A stretch of 64,000 bases of DNA, from contig OZ245059.1 of the NCBI GenBank assembly GCA_965224735.1, forward strand, positions 1,984,001 through 2,048,000. Reading direction: 5' to 3'. The position numbers and the translations under genes are program-made. Shown here piece after piece: positions 26,844 through 36,232 of this stretch; the first letter of the stretch is position 1; each line of letters starts with the position of its first letter. The DNA is from Robiginitomaculum_A sp036478535. GTDB taxonomy: Bacteria; Pseudomonadota; Alphaproteobacteria; Caulobacterales; Maricaulaceae. The notes below the pieces were generated by a model. The model was given only the letters and a program-made list of their open reading frames with translations, was not told the DNA's origin and did no database searches.

Positions 26844-29539
26844 CCGTTTTCACCTAGAGACTTAAGCTCGTACAGTAAATCAAGGGCTTCGCGCGGCGAG
26901 AGGCTATCGACGTCTAAATTTTCGACCACTTTATCGATAACAGATGCTTTTGGCGCAGGCCTAGGCGCAGGCGCGCTAAAAAGTGGTAATCCGCCAAGGG
27001 CTTCATTTTGTCCATCCGTATCTTCTTCTAATTTATTTAAAACTTCACGCGCGCGCGCAATCGCAGCAGCAGGGAGGCCCGCGAGTTTTGCCACTTGCAC
27101 GCCGTAAGATTTATCGGCAGCGCCTGGCACGACATCATGCAAAAACACCAGATCTCCATCCCATTCTTTGGCCCGCAAACAAGCATTTCCTGCTAAGGGT
27201 AATGTTTCTATCAAGGCCGTTAATTCATGATAATGAGTCGCAAAAATCGCGCGGGATTTATTTATTTCGTACAAATGCTCCGCTGTCGCCCATGCAATTG
27301 ACAGCCCATCAAATGTAGAGGTGCCACGGCCTATTTCGTCTAAAATTACAAATGTGCGCGCGCTTGCCTGATTTAATATTGCCGCCGTTTCAATCATCTC
27401 GCTCATGAATGTAGAGCGGCCTCTTGAGAGATCATCTGATGCGCCAACGCGTGAAAACAGCGCGTCAGCTACGCCAATGACGGCGCTTTGCGCAGGGACA
27501 AAACTGCCCGCTTGTGCTAGAATAAACATAAGTGCATTTTGCCTAAGATATGTAGATTTACCTGCCATATTTGGCCCCGTAATGAGCGTGAGTCTATTGG
27601 CCTCTTCGCCAGATGCATCAAGCGCGCAATCATTGGCCGTAAAAGCAGGCGCTCCACCCTGTGCAAGGGCGGCTTCAACAACTGGGTGACGGCCTTGTTT
27701 AATCATAAAGTCTGAACTGTTATTCACCAACGGGCGCACAGCGCCGCTCATTTGAGCCCAGTGCCCTAGCGCAGCAAGCGCATCAAGCTGGGCTAAGCTT
27801 TGCGCGCTTTGCCTTATGGCAACAGAATTGTCCGAAACGTGCCTAGCGAAGCCTGCGTATATTTCCAACTCTAACGCTAAGGCCTTATCGGCTGCTCCCG
27901 TAATTTTTGCATCCAGATCTGACAGCTCTGTGGTTGTGAACCGAATACCGCTCATTAAGGTTTGCCTGTGAATGAAGTCGTTTTTATGAGGCCTAGATAA
28001 AAGCGTATTGCCATGGCGCGGCGTGACTTCAATAAAATAACCCAGTACATTATTATGTTTTATTTTCAGGCTACTCACCCCAGTTTTTTTAGCATAACCA
28101 GCTTGCAGCCCCGCTATAATGCGGCGACTATCATCACGTAATTTTAGCAATGTATCCAAATCTGGTTGCCAGCCTGCATTTACAAATCCGCCATCGCGCG
28201 CCAGCATCGGGCAATCTGTTTTTATCGCTTTGCCTATATTGCGAATAAGGGCGGCCAGTTCTGGATTGTTTGCAAGGCTCAGGGTTTTTAGAGCGTGGCT
28301 AACAATTTTTGGTATCTTTAAGTTGGGGGCTTTGGCAAAAAGCGCGTTGAGGCGTTCTCCTTCGAGCAAAGCCCCTGCAATCGCGTTCAAATCACGTGGC
28401 CCGCCTCGGCCCAATACGGTACGGCTTAACGCCCGGGCAGGGTCGCCAGTGCGTTTTAAATTCTCACGCACATCAGCGCGCATATCTTTATGTTCAAAAA
28501 ATAAATCAACGCCGTCCAAACGCGCATTAATATGCGCAGGGTCAATGAGCGGACGCGAGAGCCGTAGCGCCAAAAGACGCGCGCCCGGGCCCGTTACGGT
28601 TTTGTCTATAACAGAAAAAAGCGATCCTTTTTTAGCGCCCAATTGTGTGCGCTCTATTTCAAGGCTTGCGCGTGTGGCAGGATCAATGGCCATAAAGCCT
28701 GATGTATGTCTTTGTTTTGGCGCAGCGAGCTGCGTTTGTTTGCCTGCTTGGGTAAGCTCTAAATACTCTAGCAAAGCGCCAGCCGCCATAAGTTCAGGTT
28801 TTGAATAATCGCCAAACCCGTCCAAAGACTGCACTTCGTAACGCTCTTTAAGGCGGCGCTCGCCCGCGCGGGCATCAAATTTTGCATTTGCAAGCGGCGT
28901 TAAGGCCGCACGGCTTACCCGCAAGCTCTCCGCATATTTTGGGTCTTGGTATATACCTTCACTGAGTACAATTTCGCGCGGACCAATTGCAGAAATTTCA
29001 GTTTCAAGGCGCGCAGGGTCAAGCGCGCACACTTCAAAACTACCTACAGACACATCGGCCCAAGCCAACGCACACGTTCCTGCTTTTGTCACGGCAAGGC
29101 TTAAAATAAAGTTTGAGCTACGCGCATCAAGCAATGTGTCTTCGGTTAAAGTTCCAGGCGTGACCACCCGAACAATCTCGCGCCGGACCACCGCTTTATA
29201 ACCGCGTTTTTTCGCCTCTTTTGGGTCTTCGGTTTGCTCGCACACAGCAACGCGAAAGCCTTTTTTAATAAGGCGTTGCAAATAGGTTTCGCTTGCATGC
29301 ACAGGCACCCCGCACATGGGAATATCAGCGCCCTCATGTTTGCCGCGTTTTGTTAAGGCTATATCAAGAGCTTCAGCCGCCTGGACAGCGTCATCAAAAA
29401 ACATTTCATAAAAATCACCCATGCGGTAAAACAAGATCGCGTCCTGACCACCGTCCGCACGCGCGGTTTCTTTAATTGTCAAGTATTGCGCCATCATCGG
29501 GGTAATTTTTGCTTTTTTTATATTTGCGGATTTGCTCAT
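26840..29539 (-). CDS. mutS: DNA mismatch repair protein MutS
   Basis: An 899-residue MutS with the mismatch-reading FxE motif (MGDFYEMFF), the core and clamp domains, and the ATPase: Walker A GPNMAGKST, FSRVGASDDLSRGRSTFMSEM, DEIGRGTSTFDGLSIAWA and FATHYHEL. A C-terminal extension ends with LSPREALDLLYELKSL (the MutS tetramerisation/helix region). All catalytic motifs are intact, so the many short tandem duplications nearby are not explained by a broken MutS. It heads the mutS-glnD-murJ-trpS run. Confidence 0.98.
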   Translation of the reverse strand: MSKSANIKKAKITPMMAQYLTIKETARADGGQDAILFYRMGDFYEMFFDDAVQAAEALDIALTKRGKHEGADIPMCGVPVHASETYLQRLIKKGFRVAVCEQTEDPKEAKKRGYKAVVRREIVRVVTPGTLTEDTLLDARSSNFILSLAVTKAGTCALAWADVSVGSFEVCALDPARLETEISAIGPREIVLSEGIYQDPKYAESLRVSRAALTPLANAKFDARAGERRLKERYEVQSLDGFGDYSKPELMAAGALLEYLELTQAGKQTQLAAPKQRHTSGFMAIDPATRASLEIERTQLGAKKGSLFSVIDKTVTGPGARLLALRLSRPLIDPAHINARLDGVDLFFEHKDMRADVRENLKRTGDPARALSRTVLGRGGPRDLNAIAGALLEGERLNALFAKAPNLKIPKIVSHALKTLSLANNPELAALIRNIGKAIKTDCPMLARDGGFVNAGWQPDLDTLLKLRDDSRRIIAGLQAGYAKKTGVSSLKIKHNNVLGYFIEVTPRHGNTLLSRPHKNDFIHRQTLMSGIRFTTTELSDLDAKITGAADKALALELEIYAGFARHVSDNSVAIRQSAQSLAQLDALAALGHWAQMSGAVRPLVNNSSDFMIKQGRHPVVEAALAQGGAPAFTANDCALDASGEEANRLTLITGPNMAGKSTYLRQNALMFILAQAGSFVPAQSAVIGVADALFSRVGASDDLSRGRSTFMSEMIETAAILNQASARTFVILDEIGRGTSTFDGLSIAWATAEHLYEINKSRAIFATHYHELTALIETLPLAGNACLRAKEWDGDLVFLHDVVPGAADKSYGVQVAKLAGLPAAAIARAREVLNKLEEDTDGQNEALGGLPLFSAPAPRPAPKASVIDKVVENLDVDSLSPREALDLLYELKSLGENG

Positions 29540-29634
29540 TTAATCACCATAGGCAATCACGCGCAACATGCGCAAGAAAAATGCGTTGCACTTTTGGTTT
29601 TTGGGTTCATTATGTTCAAAAATATTATGGGGAC

Positions 29635-31353
29635 ATGATGACCAGTACACAAAAAGAAAAAATTACCACGCGCCAAGTCTTTAGCATGATTTTTAAGGAT
29701 CGTCAGGTTTTAGCGGTCCTAATTTTGGGACTCGCCTCTGGCCTTCCTTATGCGGCAGTTGGCGGCACACTTAACGCTTGGATGACAACGGCTGGGGTAA
29801 AAACTTCAACCATCGGCCTCTTGTCTTGGGCTGGCCTTGCCTATGCCTTCAAATTTACATGGGCTGCCGCCCTTCAAAGCCGAAGAACGCCTTTTAGGCT
29901 TAATATTGGCCCGCGCCGCTTTTGGATGTTTGTTTTTCAAATTTTAATTACAATTGGCCTCTTTATCATTGCGTTTTCGCATCCAGAACAGGGCGTGGGG
30001 AAAATAGCTCTTTTAGCCGTTCTCATTGCAGTGGCATCAGCTAGTTTTGACATTGTCTCTGCTGCATGGAAAATTGAAATTGCGCGAGATGATCATCATT
30101 TGGATATTTTGGCAACAACAGAGCAATTTGGCTATCGGTTTTCATCTTTGCTAAGCGGCTTTGTTGCTTTTTTACTTGCCGAACAATTTGGCTGGAGACC
30201 CGTTTTTATTGGCGGGGCTTGCCTCATGGCGACAACAATTATCGGCGTAATTATAGCGCAGCCCATTCCGCTCGCGCAAACATATTTGGATGAAAAAAAA
30301 GTTGTTTTAAGAGAGGGTATAAATTTATCACCAAAACTACGGCATGGCGCCACTCTTATTACACTTGTTGGGTGGCTTGTAGCGTTCTATCTAATAGGTA
30401 GCTTTATGTTTGGCGCCATTCATGATCCAGAACATTTTAAAATTCGGGACTTTATGCGGCATCAAAGCCCGATCGTCATTGGGTTAACCGTAGGCGTGCT
30501 TTGCATCAGTTCCGCTTATCTTGTTTACAAAAATACGGCACTAACAAATGAAAAGAATAAAAGCATCACTTCAAAGGATTTAAAGCACCACACCGTCTTG
30601 GATATTCTTTATATTGCTATTATAGAGCCTATGATGGAAATTATACGGCGGTTTAAATGGGCCACTGTTTTAATTCTAGCTCTTGTTATGACATACCGGT
30701 TTACAGACGCGATTTGGGGTAGCTTTGCTTATCCGTTTTATATGGGTGAAAACTATGGCGCGCTTGGGCATACTTTAACTGAAGTCGGCGTTGCTTCAAA
30801 ATTCTTCGGTATTATTGCAACCGTTCTTGGCATTGCTCTTGGTGGCTTCTCCATGCTTAAATTTGGCCGACTGCCCGTTCTTGTTTTTGGTGCTATTATC
30901 GCAGCAGCAACTAATTTTATTTATGCTGACCTAGCTGGTGGCGCTCATGGTATGGATACGTTCTTGCGCCTTACCTATCTCGATTCTCTTGTGGGCAATG
31001 GGAACAAGGATTTTTTTCATATTCATTTAGACCAACGAATGATGCGGCTTATTGTAACCATTTTTATTGAGAACTTAGCGGGCGGAATTGCGAGTGCCGC
31101 GATCATTGCCTATCTATCGTCTATAGTGAATAAGAATTATGCCGCCGTACAATATGCGCTTTTGGTCTCTTTAACATTTTTATTTGGCACATTAGGCCGT
31201 CCGCTCATTGGCGAAATCATCGAGGACAAAGGGTTTGCTTATACATTTATTCTTTGTGCGTGGCTCGGTATCTTCGCTGTGGTTTTGGCTATTTTAGAAT
31301 GGATTCGTCAAATTCGTACGGTGAAAAAGAAAACTTGTGGGTTAACTAGCTAA
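29635..31353 (+). CDS. MFS transporter, AmpG-like
   Basis: A 572-residue protein if started at ATG 29635 (next ATG at 29638), chosen because GGGG lies just upstream and the extended N-terminus has no membrane character. It has about 14 hydrophobic segments and AmpG-type patterns: LILGLASGLPYAAVGGTLNAWM near the N-terminus, LGLLSWAGLAYAFKFTWAAAL, and ASASFDIVSAAWKIEIA (substrate-channel region). AmpG imports anhydro-muropeptides for cell-wall recycling; substrate here is inferred. It diverges from mutS and overlaps the next gene's stop by 12 bp in convergent orientation. Confidence 0.8.
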   Translation: MMTSTQKEKITTRQVFSMIFKDRQVLAVLILGLASGLPYAAVGGTLNAWMTTAGVKTSTIGLLSWAGLAYAFKFTWAAALQSRRTPFRLNIGPRRFWMFVFQILITIGLFIIAFSHPEQGVGKIALLAVLIAVASASFDIVSAAWKIEIARDDHHLDILATTEQFGYRFSSLLSGFVAFLLAEQFGWRPVFIGGACLMATTIIGVIIAQPIPLAQTYLDEKKVVLREGINLSPKLRHGATLITLVGWLVAFYLIGSFMFGAIHDPEHFKIRDFMRHQSPIVIGLTVGVLCISSAYLVYKNTALTNEKNKSITSKDLKHHTVLDILYIAIIEPMMEIIRRFKWATVLILALVMTYRFTDAIWGSFAYPFYMGENYGALGHTLTEVGVASKFFGIIATVLGIALGGFSMLKFGRLPVLVFGAIIAAATNFIYADLAGGAHGMDTFLRLTYLDSLVGNGNKDFFHIHLDQRMMRLIVTIFIENLAGGIASAAIIAYLSSIVNKNYAAVQYALLVSLTFLFGTLGRPLIGEIIEDKGFAYTFILCAWLGIFAVVLAILEWIRQIRTVKKKTCGLTS

Positions 31354-32607
31354 TTTTTTTTCTTTATCCTTAGTCCAGTTAGTTACCATTTCGGAAAGCT
31401 CTTCAGCAGAGACTGGTTTGGTCATAAAATCGTTCATGCCGCTATCAATACAAGCATTGCGATCATCATCAAAGGCATTTGCTGTTAGGGCAATGATTGG
31501 TATTCTACCTAAGTTGCCGCCAAGGGACCGTATTTTACGGGTTGATTCGAGCCCGTCCATATTCGGCATTCGCATATCCATAAAGATGAGATCATATTTA
31601 TTATTGCGGGCAGCCTCTACGGCGAGCGCCCCGTCTTCAACTACGTCCACACATGCACCTTCCGCTTCTAACAAAGTACGCGTAAGCAAAGCGTTGATAG
31701 CATTATCTTCCGCCAACAATATATTAAGCGGCTCATTTCTTTGTGCTATGCTCTGTGCATCGTTTTTTGATCCTTTTTCAGGATTTTGCGTAGGCTGCTC
31801 ATCATGAGTTTTTGCGCCGAGCGCTTTGGCTATCACCTGATCGCGCCAATTATTACCAAGCCCAACGGCGTTATTTTCGAGTGGCAATGTACGGCGATCG
31901 ATTAGAGGCGCCGCTTGTGTTTTGGGTTCAGGGGCTGGCACTGCGGAAACCGCACGTGTCTCACTTGCCTGCATTGCTTCTGGCTGTTTTAGTAAATCAC
32001 TCTGTAGATTGCTATGATCAGGCGTATTTTTCTCATAAGGATAATCATTAGCATCATTATTTAACGTGTCTTCTAATGTTGGCTTTATAGGTGTTTTATT
32101 TTCTGGTTGCGGTTCTTGCACCTCACCTAGGTACGGAGCCCTCTCTGGCGGATTAACTTCTGTCGTGTCTGTTTGTGCATTGAGTGCAGGCGCTAACTCA
32201 GGTGCTGCTTGAGCAGGCGCCTGTACGGGCGCTTGGGCTTGTTGGGGCGTAGTAGGCTGTTCAGTAGTCTGGAAGGCAGGTTCCTTATCAACGGGCTGCG
32301 GCGGTGCCATAAGCGCTGTTACATTGCGGGAAATCGCCATCGCATGGCCATCAGCCATCACCATTTCAATCCAGTCAAAAACGTTTTCTGCAGGTACTTG
32401 CCCTGTGCGCGTTTCAAACCGCTGGGCTCCTTGTGACACTGGCTGAGGCCATCCATTAATAACTTGCCCTGCCCAGTCTTCAACGCGGCCACCATAAAGT
32501 TGCAAAAATGCGGCATTTACAAAAAGAATGCACCCTTGCCTATCCCGTTTTAAAAGCGGGTCTGGCCATGGCCACAAATTTGAAGCTAAAATTTCATCAG
32601 GCGACAT
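31342..32607 (-). CDS. PAS-domain protein with a C-terminal response-regulator receiver
   Basis: A 421-residue protein with no DNA-binding or enzymatic output. Residues 1-105 form a PAS-like domain (DPLLKRDRQGCILFVNAAFLQLYGGRVEDW), residues about 106-290 a Pro/Gln/Glu-rich low-complexity linker, and 298-412 a receiver: NILLAEDNAINALLTRTLLEA with phospho-acceptor Asp in DLIFMDMRMPNMDG, conserved Thr/Lys in ALTANAF and MTKPVS. The receiver resembles those of hybrid histidine kinases. It could be a phosphorelay intermediate for the PleC-like kinase next door. Its C-terminus overlaps the transporter end. Confidence 0.85.
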   Translation of the reverse strand: MSPDEILASNLWPWPDPLLKRDRQGCILFVNAAFLQLYGGRVEDWAGQVINGWPQPVSQGAQRFETRTGQVPAENVFDWIEMVMADGHAMAISRNVTALMAPPQPVDKEPAFQTTEQPTTPQQAQAPVQAPAQAAPELAPALNAQTDTTEVNPPERAPYLGEVQEPQPENKTPIKPTLEDTLNNDANDYPYEKNTPDHSNLQSDLLKQPEAMQASETRAVSAVPAPEPKTQAAPLIDRRTLPLENNAVGLGNNWRDQVIAKALGAKTHDEQPTQNPEKGSKNDAQSIAQRNEPLNILLAEDNAINALLTRTLLEAEGACVDVVEDGALAVEAARNNKYDLIFMDMRMPNMDGLESTRKIRSLGGNLGRIPIIALTANAFDDDRNACIDSGMNDFMTKPVSAEELSEMVTNWTKDKEKKLAS

Positions 32608-33010
32608 ACTACCAATTTTCCTAAAACTACCAAAACAACATGCATAAAAACATGATTATGGGAATAGTAGAGCCAATATTATAAAAATAGTGTTACCAAA
32701 CAGATATCTTTATCTTTGTTCAAAGCACCAGTTGGTATGAAAAATATGATCCAGTAAAAACACTAAAGCGTAGACCTATAAATCCCTGTCAAATGACAGC
32801 TTGTGTCAGAAAAATAGCAAAACGCGCAAAACGCCGGTGGTGTTCACTGCGGGTTAAAAACTGTCAGGGTGCCAGAAGCAAAAATATTCATTTGCCGACA
32901 CTGCCTACTTTAACAGGCCTTAAAATTACGGTCTGGGTTATATTGTCAGGGCGATGTGTCAGGAATTATTATTGTTCTTGCTTTTTTAGGAATTTTTGAT
33001 TATAGTTGAT
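32608..33010. other. Intergenic region, no gene recognised
   Basis: Stretch of about 400 bp between the PAS-receiver gene and the stem-loop at 33011. Several TGTCAG hexamers occur (for example near 32794, 32865, 32946 and 32958) but I see no coding sequence with family similarity; the open frames contain no recognisable motif. Confidence 0.35.
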
Positions 33011-33090
33011 AGTGTCTGGAGCTATGGAGGCACAGCCGTATATCGAGCTGGAAGCGGGAGTTCCGACCCGCGCCAGACACTTTATTTTTT
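33011..33090 (+). ncRNA. Structured element: 9-bp closed stem with inner hairpin and T-tract
   Basis: AGTGTCTGG (33011-33019) is exactly complementary to CCAGACACT (33073-33081), enclosing a GCGGG-8nt-CCCGC hairpin (33054-33071), with TTATTTTTT following. On the plus strand this looks like a structured RNA ending in an intrinsic terminator. It does not fold as a tRNA. The T-tract is also the Lys-rich C-terminus of an antisense coding fragment, so the tract may be coincidental. Confidence 0.4.
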
Positions 33091-33320
33091 CCGTATTGGT
33101 CTTCCCTTTCTCCGGCTCGGCTTTATTTTATGGAAAGTGGACAGGAATATTTCATCTCCGTCTACCGTTTTCTTAAACACGGCACGGTAATGATTATCGC
33201 TCGTTTTAATGGCTCCCGTGTGATCAAAGAAAACATGCAACACCTTACCCCCATCTTGTAGCCTTCATAACGATAAACCAGATGTGGCAAACCGATTTTA
33301 CTTCGGGCGATCACAATCAA
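33082..33320 (-). pseudogene. Small nuclease-like or phage-type protein fragment, frameshifted at a G tract
   Basis: Minus-strand frames read IARSKIGLPHLVYRYEGYKM and then, in another frame, GKVLHVFFDHTGAIKTSDNH and YRAVFKKTVDGDEIFLSTF, ending RKGRPIRKK at TAA 33082-33084. Adding one G to the five-G tract at 33248-33252 would join them into one frame of about 80 residues. The YRAVFKxTxxGDEIFLxTFH pattern recalls phage/conjugative Barnase-EndoU-like (PBECR) domains, but this is weak. A real sequence frameshift or a read error at the G run cannot be distinguished. Confidence 0.4.
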
Positions 33321-33362
33321 TTTTAAACAAAAGGCAAAGGATCAAAAAACAGACTATCGAAC

Positions 33363-33411
33363 ATGTATAAGTTCATATAGATGTGAAATTCTTTAAGTTT
33401 GCTTTATTTAC
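33363..33411 (-). mobile_element. Solo end of the IS481-type element
   Basis: ATGTATAAGTTCATATAGAT and the following bases (GTGA, then CTTTATTTA) match the outer ~48 bp of the right end of the element at 42964-44152, with few differences. There is no transposase here. It lies just upstream of the PleC-like kinase and may affect its promoter. Confidence 0.75.
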
Positions 33412-33442
33412 GCCTCACTCTTAGTCTGTAATTGATTCGCAC

Positions 33443-36232
33443 ATGGAACGAGCTTTGAAAAACAATCAAACACCATATCAAAAAAAAATGGGCGGCAGGC
33501 AAACTCAAGCCGAGCACCCATGGCTCGTGCCCCCTCCCCCCCGTGCACACAATAATTCCCAAAGCCCATCCAAAGTCCAAACAATGGGAGAAGCAAGAAT
33601 TGCGCCGCCTAAATCGGCAAAAGAAAACCCTGTAAGTGACGCCCAAACTGCTTTGTTTTTGGACAAAGATTCCGTGCGGCCTATGCGCAATATAGCCATA
33701 GTTTTTTTAATTTTCTACATACTCATTATTGGATCAAAACTATTTTCAGACTACAAATCTGAACAAGTAGCAAACCAAGCCAAACATCTTACTTACACGC
33801 AAAGCGTAGCTAAAAATATATCGACAAATCTCAACAATACTATAATTTGGATAAACAACGGGCTATCCGAAGGGCAAAACCCTGCACAATCCGCTCGCAT
33901 TATTGCAAAATATCCAAATATAGAGTTTGTACTTATCCTAGACGCAAATAATAATGCTATCGCAGGCTATCCAAAAACCGCTTATCAGTATTCCTCGGTT
34001 GCCGCACAAGACATGAAAAATGACACTATAAAAATAACGTCCATCACTGAAGCGAATGGTAAAAAAAGACCCGTTGTGATTAAAAAAGTTGACGGGTTTA
34101 TCACAATGGCGGCCTTGTCAGATAATTTTATCACTCAAACACAAAGTTTGCATCAATCATTGCTTATCGCGCCGCCTGGGCAAATAATTACTGGTAATAC
34201 GAACGATCTAAGTTTAGATATGGAAACTATTAAGTTGCTCAGTACTAAGAAAACTTCTGGCGTCACATCCTATAAATTACGCGGGGTAAAGACCCAACTC
34301 ACTAATGTTCCGATACCACATTCGAACATGGTACTCCTAGAAGCACACGCCGCCCACGCACAAACCAGTCTGTGGCCGAACTTAGTTGTTTTTTCAGTGC
34401 TTTTCCTAGTGACATGCGCCCTCATCTGGCATTTGCTTGGCGTATTGTACAAGCAACTCAATGCAACAAGGAGTATGCAAAAAGACACTGAAATTTCCAA
34501 ACAACGCTATCAAGCAGCAGTCGAAGGAGAAATGGGTGGTATTTGGGAATTTGATATTAATGATAATAATGCCTATCTCAGTGCGTCCTTAGCAGGACTA
34601 CTAGGTCTACCAAGACGCGAGCATAAAATGCCTATCGCGAACTTTTTAGGTCTATTTCACCCCCAAGAGAGAAATAGGTTTTTAGAGTTTGCGCGGCACA
34701 GTCAATTGCAAGGTGAATTCGAGTTTGATGTTCGCGTTGCCCATCTCCCTATTCTACTACACTGCAGAGGGCGTCATTCTACAAGAAGCGACAGAAATTT
34801 TAAAAAAGTTATTGTTGGCGTAGCTCAAGATATTACGGTACAAAGGAGTGCTCAAGAACGACTTCGAGCAACGGAAGATAGATTACATAATGCCCTAAGT
34901 TCCATGACAGATTCTTTTGCCGTTTGGGATCCACAAGACAAGCTCGTTATATGGAACTTAAAATTTGAAGATTTCTTTAACATACAACCTGGAACATTCA
35001 AGCCTGGTATTGACCATGCTAGTGTCGAATATCTATCAAACCAAGCCATAGCAAAAGTGTTACCTCACCCCGAATCTAGCACCCATTATGAAATTTTCCT
35101 TAAAGACGGGCGCTGGATTCGGTATACGCAAACGCCAACTGCTGATGGCGGTCGTGTTGGCCTGGGCACAGATATTACAGAAATTAGGGCGCAAAAAGCT
35201 GAGCTTCAGGACAATGAAAACCAACTCAAACAAACCGTTGATATTTTAAAACACTCTCAATCACGCATCGTTGAACTCGCCGAGCGTTATGAACAGGAAA
35301 AGATTCGGGCCGAGGGCGCTAATCAATCCAAAAATGATTTTCTCGCAAGGATGAGCCATGAACTACGGACACCTCTTAATGCAATTAATGGTTTCTCCGA
35401 TATTATGAAGAAAGAAATGTTCGGTCCCTTGGGGGATCCGCGTTATAAAGAATATATTAGTGATATTTTATTCTCTGGCCAACATCTCTTAACGCTCATT
35501 AATGATATTTTGGATATGTCTAAAATTGAAGCTGGGAAGATGTCTCTAAATTCGGAAATTATGTTTATGCATGACATGATCTCTCAAGTTGTTCGGATCA
35601 TAAAAGGCCGAGCTGAAGAAGCCCAGATTGAACTGGATGTCGACGTACAAAATGTTAGGGAAATCGAGGCCGACCCAAGAGCCGTCAAACAAATTCTGCT
35701 TAATATCCTCACAAATGCTATTAAGTTTACTCCAGAAAACGGTACCGTTGGCGTAAAAATTATTGAAAAGAGAACAGGGCTGATTGTCAAAGTTACCGAT
35801 ACTGGCATTGGTATTTCACAAGAAAACATTCAGCGCCTTGCAAAACCATTTGAACAAGTTGAAGATCAAAGTAGCAGGCAACAAGAGGGCACTGGCCTTG
35901 GCCTTGCCATATCAAAATCTCTTGTTGAACTCCACGGCGGTAATTTCAAAATTGAAAGTAAAATTGGTGAAGGAACGACAATTATTTTCTCTCTCCCGAA
36001 CAAACCCATTAAACTGAAAAGGTCAGTGGGTTTGAACGCTGGCCTTAGCAGTAAAATTAGCCGCGTTGCCGACAATATGGCCGAAGTTATCGAACAAGCT
36101 GAAAATTTTGGTACCCAGCATAAAACTAAGCCTTACCCATACATTACGCCCGTTATGCCAGCACCACACAGCAGCTCCCCTCTGCCGCAACAACTACCAC
36201 AGACGCAAACAACGGGACGACCAGCGGCTTAG
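33443..36232 (+). CDS. PleC/DivJ-type PAS sensor histidine kinase
   Basis: A 929-residue membrane kinase. Residues 1-80 are a Pro-rich cytoplasmic tail, TM1 about 82-101, a periplasmic sensor of about 200 residues, TM2 about 308-330, two PAS domains (EGEMGGIWEFDINDNNAYLS; DRLHNALSSMTDSFAVWDPQ), then HisKA with KNDFLARMSHELRTPLNAIN (phospho-His) and the GPLGDPRYKEYISDIL/GQHLLTLINDILDMSKIEAG segment characteristic of PleC, and a HATPase with N, G1 and G2 boxes (NAIKFTPENG, VTDTGIGISQ, GTGLGLAIS). It probably controls DivK-like regulators in cell polarity or cycle. No strong RBS is seen, so the start is uncertain. Confidence 0.85.
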   Translation: MERALKNNQTPYQKKMGGRQTQAEHPWLVPPPPRAHNNSQSPSKVQTMGEARIAPPKSAKENPVSDAQTALFLDKDSVRPMRNIAIVFLIFYILIIGSKLFSDYKSEQVANQAKHLTYTQSVAKNISTNLNNTIIWINNGLSEGQNPAQSARIIAKYPNIEFVLILDANNNAIAGYPKTAYQYSSVAAQDMKNDTIKITSITEANGKKRPVVIKKVDGFITMAALSDNFITQTQSLHQSLLIAPPGQIITGNTNDLSLDMETIKLLSTKKTSGVTSYKLRGVKTQLTNVPIPHSNMVLLEAHAAHAQTSLWPNLVVFSVLFLVTCALIWHLLGVLYKQLNATRSMQKDTEISKQRYQAAVEGEMGGIWEFDINDNNAYLSASLAGLLGLPRREHKMPIANFLGLFHPQERNRFLEFARHSQLQGEFEFDVRVAHLPILLHCRGRHSTRSDRNFKKVIVGVAQDITVQRSAQERLRATEDRLHNALSSMTDSFAVWDPQDKLVIWNLKFEDFFNIQPGTFKPGIDHASVEYLSNQAIAKVLPHPESSTHYEIFLKDGRWIRYTQTPTADGGRVGLGTDITEIRAQKAELQDNENQLKQTVDILKHSQSRIVELAERYEQEKIRAEGANQSKNDFLARMSHELRTPLNAINGFSDIMKKEMFGPLGDPRYKEYISDILFSGQHLLTLINDILDMSKIEAGKMSLNSEIMFMHDMISQVVRIIKGRAEEAQIELDVDVQNVREIEADPRAVKQILLNILTNAIKFTPENGTVGVKIIEKRTGLIVKVTDTGIGISQENIQRLAKPFEQVEDQSSRQQEGTGLGLAISKSLVELHGGNFKIESKIGEGTTIIFSLPNKPIKLKRSVGLNAGLSSKISRVADNMAEVIEQAENFGTQHKTKPYPYITPVMPAPHSSSPLPQQLPQTQTTGRPAA

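Noticed and set aside
33011..33081. A tRNA or tRNA-like gene
   Set aside because: The 9-bp closing stem and hairpin resemble acceptor and T-arm, but there is no D-arm, no anticodon arm and the T-loop is one base too long.
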